Source of the DNA: Anastatus disparis
Taxonomy: Eukaryota > Arthropoda > Insecta > Hymenoptera > Eupelmidae
Reading direction: 5' to 3'
NCBI GenBank assembly: GCA_017163975.1
Contig: JAFFSR010000227.1
Coordinates: 744,001 to 808,000 of the forward strand
DNA: 64,000 nt
Under the pieces are notes generated by a model. The model was not told the origin of the DNA, searched no databases, and was given only the letters and a program-made list of their open reading frames with translations. The position numbers and the translations under genes are program-made. This document shows positions 51,401-64,000 of this stretch, one piece after another. Within the stretch, counting starts at the first letter, position 1. Every line of letters begins with the position of its first letter.

Positions 51401-54400
51401 TCTTTGTTGATTAATTTTTAAAATTTCGAAATTCTAATATGAAAAATATATGGTATAAATTTACTTTTAAAAAATGTTAAAAAATAAAACTTGCAAATTT
51501 TTTTTGCGTACTTCAAGTTTAAAAGTTTAATCATAGCATCATCTTGAAGAACGTCTTATTTCCGAAAGTCAGCTCTTTTCGTAAGTTTTAAAAAATTTTC
51601 TTGTTTAAAAAACTAAAGTTCCTTTTTACATTTCTTCACTTCATCATTTTCTTACTTACTTTATTTTTTCGTTAAATCCCGAGAAACTAAGAAAGAGAAA
51701 AAAAAAAAGAATTCACTTAAAATCTTTAAAGTTTGCATTTTTCTTTTAGTCTTCTATTTAATGCAGCAGCGTTTTTATTTTTAACAAATAAAAAGAGAAA
51801 AGTCGAGGATGCGCAATGAGTTTCTTTCTCGCTTTTTTGAAGTTCGTGATAAATGATACCGCCTGTTTGCAGTTGCAAGTACAGTTGAGGGCGATGACTT
51901 ATGATTGTAAATGAGCATAAAACTTAACGCCACATTCACAATGTGTATAGTAATTAAGAAATATTACAATTTACAGAGTTTAATTCATTTTTAATTACAA
52001 TTTCATTTAACAATTATAATGAACTTACACAATATTGATTTTAAATTTTAGAAATTTATTTATTATATTTATTTAGTTAATGGAATGTAAAATGTTTTTA
52101 TTGTAAAAATTATTACATCAATATATTGAATACCCATTATTTCATCCAAGTTTTTAATACTTCATTTTTACTTTAACAAAGTCACATTTAATGTAATATT
52201 GTTAAAGTAAATTTTTTTAGTAAAGCATATATTTAAAATCAACTTGAATATTTTCTAAATAAATTGTCATTTTTCAAAGATACACGGAAGTATGCAGGAA
52301 AATGTATTGCATTAGTGACTAACAAAAAATGAAAATATCTATCAGAAATTTTCTGTGACTAAATATTTGCATCTACTTTTTCGAAGAAATAGATTTTTGA
52401 AATGCTTTATGATTTTCTTACAAAAATTTAAATAAAAATCCATATGTAAAATATTTTTTTCTAATTAACATCTAACCACAATTACACCGCACCTTATAAA
52501 TTACACTACAACTGAAATATGATTCATTACCTAAACGTAATACTTTGAATGATTTGGTTATTAGTTTAAAAGTAAATTTTATGACGTTTCCTTAAAAAGA
52601 TATTTTACCTCAGATTAAACTGCATCTCTTAAATAAATCTAAAATTTTCCCAACAGATTATTTTCTTATATTATTCTACTATAATTTACCTAAATTTAAA
52701 CTTTAATATTTTCATTCCATTTTAATAATTTGTTTATTGTTAAAATTAAAAATAAAGAAAATATTATTATTACATTTCTACTTATGCTCTTCAACTTGTC
52801 ATAAAAAAAAGAAATTCAATGGCAAACAAAGTTGACAATTCTCTATTGATATCTCTTCTCTTTAGATTAGCATTATATTACTGTATAAACGAGTCTGTCT
52901 CCATCAATTCCAAGAGGCCACAGGCTATATAGATAGACAAATAACTCAACGTACTCTAAGTATCCTCTCTTTTACTTTTTTTTTCTTTTAATCTCACTCT
53001 TTTTTTAAGCTTTTCATTCAACTCTTTAACTTTAAAGCTTTGCCTTCGATAAGTACAATTGCTGTATATATACGCGTAGCTGCGTCTTAAACAGATACTG
53101 TGTTTATGATACTTATACACACGATATATTTTTTATAGTAGAGGTTTCAACGTACTCTAACGAACAAAGTTTCCCTTTACACCTTTTTTTTCTTTTTTAG
53201 GGTTTTCTTCAAGTTTCAGTTGAGCTTTATAAAGAATATTGTAGACATAAAATTCATCCGCTTTCCTTTGAAATTAAAGTTTTTGGTTAAACTAGTTATT
53301 GAATGAGATTATTATTATTATTTGATAAAGAAATATAAAATATTGAAAAATTAAAGAAGCACTCGTAACTAGTTTAGCAACTTTTGTATTGAAAACACAA
53401 TAGTAATAAAACAGTATTTCATGAAAACTACATTTGAATATATGGTTATTTCTGTTCTCGATTTGTTTAGAATATCAAAGAAATAAACAATTCCTAATCC
53501 TTAACCGTGACAAAGCTAAACGTCACCTTTTAACGCACTATATTTTATTCTTAAAATTGCTTCTTCATTTTTTACTTTCTAGATCTCTTTTGTTTTGCGT
53601 ATACGTAGTACATTGTTACCTTTTTACTTTTAGTAAAGCTCTCGCCAGAATTTTTCTAGCCTTATTACTCTACATTTTTTTTCTTCTTATAGCTTTCCCT
53701 AGAGTTATGTTTTACCATGTTTTTTTTTACAACCATAGCCACTGTGAAATTCATCTCTTTTTCCTTTATTTTTGTGCTTCTTTATCGTTATTTTTGCTAC
53801 TTTTCTTGAAACATTCTTGTTGAGTTTGTGTACCTTAAGACTTGGAATTATGCGCGATAAGTTTTCAAGCTTGAGCGTTTATACAAACTTTCCTTGCTCT
53901 CTTTTACTTTTAGTTTGTCGAGCTTTTTTCTTTATCTACCTTTCCAGTTGCATTATCATTATTTCGTATTCTGGAATTTTTACGGATGGATTTTTTTCCT
54001 TTGGAATTATTAAAAAAGTAGCTGGCAAACTTATCGGTTTGGGATATTTGATTTTTCTTCTTTTTTCATCTTTTAAATCTTAAGCGATATTGCATTTTTA
54101 ACTGATGAATTGCTAAACGAACTTTTGAAAATAAAACTAAAGAACAATCGAAATTGAAATGTATTTGTTGCTTTACTTTTTTACTTATTTTTACTATTTA
54201 TCTTCAATTCGAATTTCATTAAAAGAATTTCAGAGAAAAGTGAAAATAACAATTTGAGAAAAGAATGTTATACTGCTCTACTCTTTATAAATATTACATA
54301 TTTAAATTTTCAGAAGGTTTCATTCATAAACGTTTGAGTTATAAGGATTCGTTATCGGTTTATCGAAACTGAAGCAAATATAACTTTCGCCATAGAATCC

Positions 54401-56792
54401 ATATAACTCCTAATATTTTAGTAATCATTAAAGCTGAAAATGTAAAGTGTTAAAGCCTAACAAAATCTTAATACAATCGTTTACATGATTGTTTATTAGT
54501 GACTAAAATAAAGTTTAATAGTACTATTTTATTCATATATATGTTTTATTGTTGATAATTTTAAATTAAAAACCAATATAAATAACAATTTCAAACATGA
54601 ACCAGTGAAACAAGTGAAACTTCTCTGGTCTAAAACTTCTCAGACAAGAAAGTCGTCTGAAAAGTGTGATAATCCCTAACGACAGTAACATCCATTCCTA
54701 CTATTTAGTCCTCGTTTCATTCTCTTTCGTTCTTTGAGTAGTCAAAAAAAAAAGAGTCTCGCACCATTATGACAAGTAAAGCGGAAGCTTTGCTGTTTCC
54801 GATCTCTTGAAAAACGACTGCATAATCTCGTCTTACGACGAAAGCTTCTGCCTTCTTTCTCCTCTCGTCAAAGTAAGAGGAAAAGGGACTTGAGAAACTT
54901 GACGCCTTTGGGCATTAGCAAATTCATAAGAAGATCAATATAGAAAAGTCAAACTACTTAGAAATTTACTTGGACCTTCATTACTAACAAGTCATTTTAT
55001 CATTTTAAAGAGAATAATTAGAGAATTAAGAACCGATAAAATAACCTTAACGATATTTCATTTCTCAGTTGCTTTAATTTGGATAAAAAAATTTTTAAAA
55101 GTTTTACACTTAATTATTCATTTTTAACGTTTAGAAATTTTATTTTTGGAAATTTATATGTGAAATATAGATGAGCATGCTGAAAGGTTAAATTTTAGGC
55201 TATACAAAGTAAATGGCCGTTCTAACTTTCTTGAGAATTCTGACGATTAGAGGTATATAACGCGAAGCTTTTAAACTTTTAACGTATAGTCTGCGGTTAT
55301 GGTTGCGTGCTTGAAATTATTTGGATGTCGCTTTATGATGGTTCAAGCGCATTATTCTGTATTTTGGAAAGTTTGCGGCTACATTATTTGAATTTTAGGT
55401 GGAAATTTTTTAAATATTCATGATGGATGATATTAGTTACAAGTTTAATATCTTACATGTTTTATATGATGTAGTTGGATTTTATGTTATTGAAAAATAT
55501 TTAATTTTCATCACCAAAATAAAATTTTTTATTTTTAAATTTAGCATTTATTGTAAGAGCATTAAAAAAAATTAATTCAGTTTTAATTTACAAAATATTT
55601 TTCTCATAATTATATCAATGTTTAAATAGTAAGTATATTATAAATATGGTTTAATGTATCGTTGATCATGAAAAAAACCTAGATTATATATAGAAAGTAA
55701 TCTTAAGTAAGACTGTTAAGATTTTTTAAAACTTACAAAAATTTATAATATTTTATTAGACCATCTCGCAATATAATAAGAACATTACATCTACAACGTA
55801 AATTCAGAAAAATACATTCTATATTCAATTTTTGCATATACAATATTATATAAAATGAGGAAATCATTAAACTAAATGTTCATTATTGACTATATAAACT
55901 AAAATAAAAAAACACCTTAATATTGAAATTAAACTTTCGTTTTCGTTTTAAAATGAAACTTAATTTTAATTAAAACTACTTTAATTCCTGATACATTCAA
56001 GGACGTGATTTAATTTTTTTTATTAAAGGTCAACGTCGCAGCGCGTACTTGCATGTTTTTCGATTTTATATATATGTATATATGTACGACGGGCCAATGT
56101 TCCGTCTTACTTCGAAACCATTAAGCCGTATAGTCGCATTTACTACGGTGGATGCGAAAGACATAAAAAGAGAAAGAGATAACGTGTATATACGATCGAG
56201 GTCGTTAACTGCAGGAAGCGCCATGACACGTGTGTAAGTAGTACGTCTATATGTGTAAGTTTATACAAAATAGCCATTCGGTCGAGTCGCGCCTACGTCT
56301 TAAAAACTTTTCGTACACGCACACACACGCAAAAATATATATTTCTTTTTTTTTTTCTTACATCGTTTCTTTTGTATATGCTCGTCTTTGTCGTTGTTTT
56401 GTTATATACTGCACACCCTTTTATGCTATTCCCTTTTTTTTTTTACTTGTCGCCGATTTGTATAGTTGTGTATTATGGCCCTTTTTATACCGTTGCACTT
56501 TACTAAGCTTTAACAATAAGATTTCAGTGAATAGAATAAATTTATTTTTAGAAAAACCAATAAATTTTAGATATAAGAATTTCTTTAAATTTAAGATTAT
56601 AATTCAAATGGATCACTAAATTTACAAAAAAAAATTCAATGATTGTTCTTATTTGTTTGTAATATTTCAACAGCTCATTAAGCAAGTTAATTATTGCATA
56701 ACTAATTGACACAGAACTTGCTAAAAATATTAAAATAAATATTAAAACGAGCAATTAACCTTATTTTAGAAATAAAATAACTATTAAAATAG

Positions 56793-56975
56793 AGATCTTC
56801 AGTGGTTCAGTCGGTAGAGCTCAGGATTCGTAATCTCGAGGTTCCGAGTTCGAATCCCGCTTCGGCTGATCCAAGCACCACTGTACGTCACATGTGCTTT
56901 ATTCACAAACACGCTGAAAATCTCCGTCGCTAATTAGCATTCCAATAGTAGCATATAAATACAGCGACGCAAAAT
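56793..56975 (+). mobile_element. tRNA-derived SINE, family 1, copy 3
   Basis: Plus-strand copy: A-box region GTGGTTCAGTCGGTAGAGC, B box GAGTTCGAATCCCGC, and body to TAAATACAGCGACGCAAAAT. The 11-bp target duplication TATTAAAATAG is exact at 56782-56792 and 56976-56986. Not a functional tRNA: the acceptor and anticodon stems do not close. Confidence 0.88.
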
Positions 56976-58750
56976 TATTAAAATAGGGAAATAAATGTGT
57001 TGCAATCACTTGATACTTCTTTGCGATAATAAATTAATACTTTCTATGCATGATATTACAAAATACTTTTACACTGTTTTAAATTCAATACGTATTTTCA
57101 TTTTTTCGAAAAAATTAATATAATTTTTTGCTTTTCAATTCATTGAAATTAATATGGTTATGAAATTATTAGTGAACCACAGTGTAATAAATTTGAAACA
57201 GAAACGAAATTTAAAAATTCATGTGAACTTAACAGAGATTGAATGATTTAATGAATTCAAAATTAATCAATACGATCAACAAAGTTTATTTCGATACTTT
57301 ATTGTTTTATACCTTTATCATGAGGAGACCATATATTTTATGAATGTTTTTTCAATCATCTAAACAACATAAAAGACTTGATCTTAATTATGATCACTCG
57401 TCTAAAAAGTTGCATGAATCATAACATTAGAAAAAATAAGCTAAAACAAATCTAAATAACTAGTCGTATTAATTAATGCTAATTAACTGACATATGCCCA
57501 AGTAAAACTTGCCATGCATAATCGCGCTCATCTAGTTATCAATCATAAAACTTATCTTGAATTTTTTATCTCTATTTAAATTAACAATTTTGAATGCATA
57601 GTTTTTCTAAATATTTAAACGTCGAATTAGACAATATTGAAGTATGTCATAAATTTCTCTATTTTCTAATTATAAAAATAAACTAATCATTGAAACTTAC
57701 ATGACGACTGTATAAGTAGTTTATACAAAATTGTTTTTATGGAAAATTGTTACAAGGCTAAAAAATAGAGTCGACGAGTGTATTTTAAAAAAAAATCCTG
57801 TGCAGCTTGAAAATACGTTCCATAAATGTACATGCTTGTACAGTATATTATTAGTATTTGCGTTTATCGGCATCGATTTACACGCAATTATCGCACTATT
57901 ACAACATTATTTCAGCGTTAACAATGATTGCCAATATATTTTCTTATAATAACGAAGATTTATCGCTATTCATGAAAATTTTGCAACGCATTAAACAACC
58001 AAGTTACTGTGTAGTTTTTAATTTTACATATGTAATAATTCAAAATTATGCTTCATATAAATTTTTAATTAAAAATCCTAAATTTATAACTCTTGAAATG
58101 CTTTCATTTAAATAAACTTTAATATTGAAATAAGCTCTTGAATGTTAATTTTAAATACTTTCACATGAATTTTCAAGAACACATTCAAAAGACACGTTGA
58201 AAATGTACTTTCGCATCTTTCTCTTAAAAACGCACTTTGAAAAAAAATTCCAAAATAAGCTTTCACCGCGTACTTTTCTTTACCTTTTTGTCTTAAAAAA
58301 GAAGTTTTTCTTTACAAAAAGCAAAAAAAAAAAAATCTGTGTTCGTTGAAAAATCCATGTCGCTTTGAGAGTGTCCGCATTAAAAGCACCTGCTACTCGT
58401 GCCTTAGTTTATTTCTAGATATAGAGAAGAAAACGGCTTCAAAGACACAGTTTAAAAGAGAGAAAATTAAAGTAAACGCAGGTGCAGTGTTTGTACTTAT
58501 AAAAGAATAGTCTGTTTATAAAAAAAACTAAACGACACCTTCTTTTTCGTACTATTTACAAGTACACATAAGATTACACGTGCAGGTTTTATAAGGATTT
58601 GATTAAAGTAGATAATATTATCTTTTTTTGTAGGGTGCAATGCTTTATTACATATAATTTGCTCTCGTTTAGAAGTAAGCTTAAAACTTATCTTATCGTG
58701 ACACGTGGCTAGGTATATAATTTCAAATGAATTATGAAAAGAAAATTCTA

Positions 58751-58950
58751 AGAAATAGTACATTACGTTCCGTGGACAGATAGGCTTTTTTTACGAAACG
58801 AGAAGATTACAAGCCGAGCCGAAGGCGAGGTTTGTAACGAGTTTCGTTAAAAAGCCTTTTTGTCCAAGTAACGTACTATACTTTACGTTCTGAGAGCCGA
58901 AAATGAGAAAAGAAGTTGCGATTTTGAGGTTAGAAGAACGTAAAATTTTT
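58751..58950. repeat. Double-hairpin dispersed repeat, copy B
   Basis: Begins AATAGTACATTACGTTCC. Stem I is about 58758-58798 paired with 58844-58879, around the same core as copy A. Stem II pairs TTTACGTTCT (58882-58891) with AGAACGTAAA (58935-58944), around a loop containing GAGCCGAAAATGAG and GATTTTGAGGTTAG. No coding potential is evident. Confidence 0.75.
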
Positions 58951-59712
58951 TTTATTAAATTCATTTATTTTAGTATGCTAAAATTATTACGTGAGTTTAG
59001 TTGCAAGCAAAATGTAAGTTATATACTTTCAGCATTTTGAATCATTTTGATTTCTTTTTTGGAAACGTCAATTATAATAATTTTCTTAGAAATTTTATTT
59101 AATATTTAAAGTAATATTTCGAAAGTTGTGCCATTTTTATTTTTTTTCGTTTATCAAATATTAAAACAATCAAAATTTTGCAATTCTCATATACACCGTG
59201 AATCATGAGAATAATTCAAGTTAACCAACTTTACTAATCAGTTTTTTGTTTTAATCAAACGTCATTGTAGTAAAACAGTTGAATTAATTTGTACTGCTCT
59301 ATATTAAAAATAAAATAATACGTTTAATATTCCTCCTATTCAAAATGAATAATTTACTCCTTTTTTTTATGACAATGACAAAAAAAAAATAAAAATTCAT
59401 TAACTCAGTTTGACATATGTAGATTAATGTTAACGTAAAATCACGTGGGAACAAGATATTTCATTAAACGTATTCTTACAAGATAGGAGTCTTCATTAGT
59501 TAGGAAAAAGAAAAGAGAAAGAAAGGAATGATCAGCCAGTAGGATACAACAAAGTAATTCTGCTAAATAACGAATACGTCTCACTCGCTTAATTGAATTA
59601 CTCGAGAGTATAAATACAAAAGAAAGGGATCTTTATAAGGATGATAGGAGGGTGAGGTAGAGAACTTTCTCTTAAATTTCGCTTGTACATATACATATTC
59701 CCTTTCATTGTG

Positions 59713-60170
59713 CAAGGGAGAGAGAAAGTGAGAAAGGAAGAGAATGAAACAAAAGTTCAAACTGAAAGTTCAGAGCTTAATATTCATCAACGTCTTAATC
59801 GTACTCCAGGCTATTTGAGTGATAATAATGAAAAAGCATCCGACTGTAAAATAAAGAAAAAAAAAGTAGTCTATGTCGTTTCTGAAAAGCGTAAAAGACG
59901 TTAATGAAGTGAGAAATGAGAAGCTAACTAGTCTACCAGGAGACGATATTACTTTTATGGATAAGAAGACGTGGGAAGAAAAGACTGAATTGCTTACAGA
60001 TTCGATTAGGAAAAGTAGAACTCATCAATTGGGATTAGATGTTTTAATGGCTTCGACTCCTAGACTATTTTTAGACTTTTCAATTAATGCTACAGTTCAA
60101 CACAAATGTGATACTATCGGCTCATTTGAATTTTTCTAAAGGTGCTGAAAGACTCTTAGCAAATCTTTAA
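59713..60170 (+). pseudogene. Broken coding-like frame with two frame changes, product unrecognised
   Basis: Three consecutive open segments in different + frames read like one protein tail. The first is 59713-59904 (...NRTPGYLSDNNEKASD...), the second 59873-60139 (...SLPGDDITFMDKKTWEEK... and ...ASTPRLFLDFSINATVQ...), and the third from about 60099 to a TAA at 60168 (NVILSAHLNFSKGAERLLAN). Amino-acid composition is balanced, unlike random AT-rich frames. A polyadenylation-like AATAAA follows at 60231. The frame changes lie near a run of A (about 59853-59866) and near 60100. No intron fits between the segments, so this is either a decayed exon or retrocopy, or a real exon with sequencing or assembly indels. 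I do not recognise the family. Confidence 0.35.
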
Positions 60171-60236
60171 TTGTGCATACATACATTCATTTTGGAAAAA
60201 AAAATTTCTGCAACAAATTTTGTCTTTTTTAATAAA

Positions 60237-62151
60237 AATAAATGAGATGCGCTGATTCAGCGCAGAAAATAAAATTTATCTTAAAATAATAAATAAAGAA
60301 ATGTCTTAAAAAAAACAACTGCTACTTGGAAATGTTGTTCTAATTGTTTTTGGGATGAATTTTGTCTGGAAATTGAATAAATCATTGCCTTATTTTGCCA
60401 GTCAAACGTATAAAAAAAAGCATCATAATCAGAAAAAATTTTCAATACAAAACGAAACAAGCAAGTCTACTTAATGTTTGTCTATTTGATTTAAATGTAT
60501 TTCTGTTTGATTCTAGCAGAAATCTTTGTATGAAATTCTGTAACATAAGTGCCTTTGCTAAATTAATGCCTATTTAATTAAAATCAAACTCTCTTAATTC
60601 CAATTAATATTTTTTCTGACGTAACTTGAGTTTAAATTAATAATTTAATTATTTTTTTAACAATCTTTTACCGAAACAAAATCTGAAGCGATTAATGATT
60701 ATTTTTATGATTAATATTTCGTAACACATCCTTTTCGGGACAAAACAACCAAAAAAAACTGTTTCATTATCATGTTCCAGACTATAGTACACGCTATCCA
60801 TGTATCACGCGAATTCGCGGAAAAAACAGTATAAATAAATGCGAAATAACCCAAAGTCGTCTGAAGGACGTTTCACGCTACATATATCCAGAATATGAAT
60901 TCATCGTAAGTACAAAGTCTTTTTTTACGATTCAGTAACGCAAGTCCGTTTCAAAGAGCGTATATACCGTACAATACAACCAACTGTAATTAGCAGCACA
61001 TGTGTTTGTGGATATACCCAGCTGGGTATTGAGTTGCACGCGAAGGAACAGCCATCGCATGGATATAAAACGCTCCAAAGGAAGCCAATGGAGGTTCTAT
61101 ATATATAGATATCTTTTATCTGTTACGGAAGTTATTTACTTGCCGGAAGCCCATGTAATTCGGTTGGTATCTATAAATTCTCTAGCAATTGACCCTTTGA
61201 ACGATCCTGCGCTATATAGAATACAATTCTTACTTTTACCTTTATGTGGTTCATACGTCTAATTGAATTTATTGAGAATACGAGACTTGGTCACTGGTCT
61301 AATCAAACCTATCTGTTCATTTAATTTTTATGGGAAATCGTTCTGGGAATATCATATTTATTTCAAAGAATTGAAGATATTTTTTTTAATTTAATAAAGC
61401 TAAACTTGACAAAATATAGAAATAAAATCGTTGATTTTTTTCTTTAAAAATTATAATTTTAAATGTAATTATATTTATTTTTTTAAATATTGATTTTTAT
61501 AAATATATGCAAAACACGAACTTCGTTTTCTTCTCTAATTAATCTATTTTTGGCTTATATACGAATTGATCAGAATTTGAATGAAGTGAATGGACTCAAC
61601 GATGAAAAGCATTGTACATTTTCATTAAAATTGAGATTTTTAAATTAGAAAAAGTTGATATGAAGTCTAAAACGAAGAGTCAATTTAAATCAATTTAAAC
61701 TCTCAATAAAGCTTATGCACATAACTTACTGCAATGATAAAAAAATGCATTATTTAAATGTTCTAAGAATGTGTGTACTTCAAATATTTCAGTAAACGAA
61801 ACTCTGATTGAAGAAGATGTATAATTAATTAATTGCAGAATATCTTGAAATAAAGATTTTGATAATTTAATCGTACATTTAATTTAAATATTTAGTATGA
61901 CCATAAAGTTTATAATGAAAATGTCAAATATTGATTATAAAATAAATTTTTAAATAAAAAATTTTTTTATCGATGATTTCATGACAATATGGTTTAAGTA
62001 TTCGTATGTTTTAAGTATTTGACAAACAATTAAGAAATGGAAGAATATTTCCATGACTTTTAATGTTGCAAAGTTTACCATCAAAATTTAATATTTCAAA
62101 ATAAATAATAAATTTAGAATTAAAGAGTTTTCATTGCTAATGAATTATTTT
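60237..62151. other. AT-rich region with one island
   Basis: 60770-61270 is less AT-rich and carries an 86-codon open frame (61002-61262) with no recognised domain. The rest is AT-rich filler. Confidence 0.3.
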
Positions 62152-62355
62152 TTTATTTTTTATTTAACGTCGCTGTATTTATGTTAGCATTGCCATGCTG
62201 ATTAGCGATGGAGGTATTCAGTGTGTTTGTAAACAAAGCACATGTATCGTCAGAGATGCTTGTATCAATAGACTGCCGAGAGCGGGATTTGAACTCGAGT
62301 CCTCGAGAACGCAAATCCAACGCTCTACCAACTGAGCCACTGAGACCTCGACCTA
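62152..62355 (-). mobile_element. tRNA-derived SINE, family 1, copy 4
   Basis: Minus-strand copy with head GTGGCTCAGTTGGTAGAGCG, B-box region GAGTTCAAATCCCGC and tail ending TACAGCGACGTTAAATAA. A likely 9-bp duplication, AATTATTTT, lies at 62143-62151 and 62356-62364. Open frames on both strands here are by-products. Confidence 0.85.
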
Positions 62356-64000
62356 AATTATTTTGCATCCATACAAATTCTAATGTATATTTCTATCTAT
62401 ATTAATGACTAGCGAACTTAGCAATTTTGCTTCTAATCATTATTCAAATTAAAAGTTTTCTTAAACTTTCATTAAAGATTTATTTAATGCAACTTTTTTA
62501 AATATATTGCAATTGAACTATTTTGATCGCAGTCGTAAATAAATACGGTTCTACGTGTTTTCTAAACCTTTGATCTTGAGAAAAAGTGTGATTATAAATT
62601 TTAATTATACTAAATATTTGTTCTATGGATTCTAAAAGCATGTCGTGATAAAGTCTTCATCAGTACTATTTGTATTTTCGTTTGTCATTTAAAAACAAAA
62701 AGCAAGTCCAAAGTGCTATGATTCTCAAAGGACAAAAGAATGGAGTACAGACGAAATTCTTTAAGATTACAAAGGTTTTAATTTTCTTTTAATTGCCGTT
62801 ACTTTTGCTTCTTCCTTTTACTTGTCTTTTCCTCTTTTAGTCATGATTAAAACATAAACTTGACGCGGTGTACAGAGTAGTTATACCAAAAAGGGCACTT
62901 CTGCTTCTTTCAACAACAAGTTCTGAATCTTCTCCTTTGTCATTTCCTTTGCCTTTATATAAATCTATCTTTACAAACGCATCATATAATAGTATAAGTC
63001 CTCTGGCTGTTTCTCTCACTATAAAGGAAAGTAATGCTATATATATATAACTATATGGATCTAGTAGACTCGACAAGAGTCGTAACTACTTCGTTAGACG
63101 ACATTTCCATATTTTCATCGAAAACTTAGCTTACTCTCGTTACTGAACTAACTCGAATTGAGAAGTGCTAGAACCAAGAGGTTCATGTACAACTTTAATC
63201 TGAAAGCCGCTATATACAACGTACATGTGTTATATCTATACTTATGTGTATACAAGTTGTGCGACTCCTACAAGTCGGACAGTTGCATCTTAGTTTCGTA
63301 TTTGCGTTGTGAGTTTAATTCGATTCGATGGATATGAGAGATGGGCTTTTCAAAAGATTTTTAATCTTATTTGGGTCATGTGCTTTATTGGATCATCAGA
63401 TGTTCATCATTATACATTGATTTAACATATAAATATCTGAGGAAATTCTATTAAACAATTATTTAAAGTTATATCTATTTTAATAAAATTAAATATCAAA
63501 CGTATTATTAAAAATATTAAATTTATTGTTTTTTTTTAATAATAAAATTATTCATGTTTTAACTATTTTATTTACATACCAGTTATATATTATTCTTCAC
63601 TAAAATTTTTTTAAATTTTTGTTAAAAATTTATTGTATTTTTTCTTGTAAGTATACGTAACATCTCAGATGTGGGTCATTTTGATCAATTGTTTTTATCA
63701 TCTATTTTTTCAAAATAAAAATTATGTTCATACGAGTAAACACGATTAAAATTAGTTGTTTTTCTTCTCTTAATTATTATGTCATTCCTATGTTTATTTA
63801 TACCCTACGTTAACATTTTATTTTGTACACTGGGTTCGTACTAATGTCGTAAAATTTATCGTTGCCAAGTTTGATCAAACCATTGAATTTATTAATATTA
63901 ATGTTATACAGTATAATATTATTCTGTTTTTAATACTTTTGTTATTGATAAACTCAAATATTTTACGGAAGAAATAAGACATTATTTGTTTTTTTACTAA
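62356..64000. other. Right edge, no gene confirmed
   Basis: 62820-63340 is less AT-rich and open on both strands (minus 62837-63076, plus 62868-63050). No domain or paired splice sites were found. The remainder is AT-rich. Confidence 0.3.

Larger units (their letters stand above)
45763..59712. other. Putative long intron or intergenic region after the signal-peptide exon
   Basis: Begins at the GTGAGT donor. It contains the fold-back element, a SINE, copy B of the hairpin repeat and islands at about 48230-48560, 49980-50100, 54600-54920 and 56020-56330. No exon with a recognisable domain was found. The pair of frames at 53434-54083 is a T-rich composition effect. Confidence 0.3.

Noticed and set aside
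53434..54083. Two overlapping + strand open frames of 129 and 103 codons, very hydrophobic
   Set aside because: The strand is rich in T and CTT runs, which gives long Leu/Phe frames by composition. There is no domain, no splice context and two frames are open at once.
56793..56870. tRNA gene
   Set aside because: A and B boxes are present, but the acceptor and anticodon stems do not close, and the same head is attached to a SINE body with target duplications.
62837..63076. 79-codon minus-strand frame, with a second frame open on the + strand
   Set aside because: Both strands are open in a higher-GC island; there is no domain or paired splice sites.
1..64000. CRISPR array, rRNA genes, or an integrated virus
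   Set aside because: No regularly spaced repeats, no rRNA sequence and no recognisable viral gene was seen.

Overview
This window looks like insect nuclear DNA. It is strongly A+T-rich (about three quarters by eye, not computed). Genes are few and split by short GT-AG introns, and much of the rest is small DNA transposons, tRNA-derived SINEs and AT-rich filler. The secreted nuclease-like gene recalls those expanded in parasitoid wasps, and the low GC would fit some braconids, but the species cannot be fixed from the sequence alone. There is no sign of bacterial operons, CRISPR arrays or an rRNA locus.

Left part (1-27,000). Two complete protein-coding genes are visible, both on the + strand. 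The first (12,626-14,065, six exons, 351 aa) is an acyl-CoA fatty-acid desaturase with all three His boxes. The second (19,332-21,474, four exons, 480 aa) is a secreted, probably glycosylated DNA/RNA non-specific endonuclease homologue. In it the catalytic His of the RGH motif is Gln, while every other active-site position matches the family at the expected spacing. The DNA around them is dense in small mobile elements: a Helitron-like 3' end, TIR and fold-back elements, SINEs of two families and a perfect 82-bp palindrome.

Right part (27,000-64,000). No complete gene was recognised. One convincing coding exon (45,595-45,762) encodes a signal-peptide or signal-anchor N-terminus and ends in a good donor site. 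It is preceded by purine-rich and CpG-rich stretches that may hold its promoter or 5' UTR. No later exon was recognised in the remaining 18 kb, so most of the right part may be one long first intron or regulatory DNA with islands of lower A+T content. A broken open frame with two frame changes lies at about 59.7-60.2 kb.

The most unusual signal is a repeat present twice (about 8,870-9,075 and 58,751-58,950). Its loops are nearly constant, but its two long stems differ between copies in a pair-preserving way. This is covariation of the kind expected from a folded RNA or DNA, or from arm-to-arm correction in a palindrome. A second notable group is a pair of about 670-bp fold-back elements with CAAGGAG...CTCCTTG ends and 3-bp TNA target duplications. 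One of these has almost identical arms.
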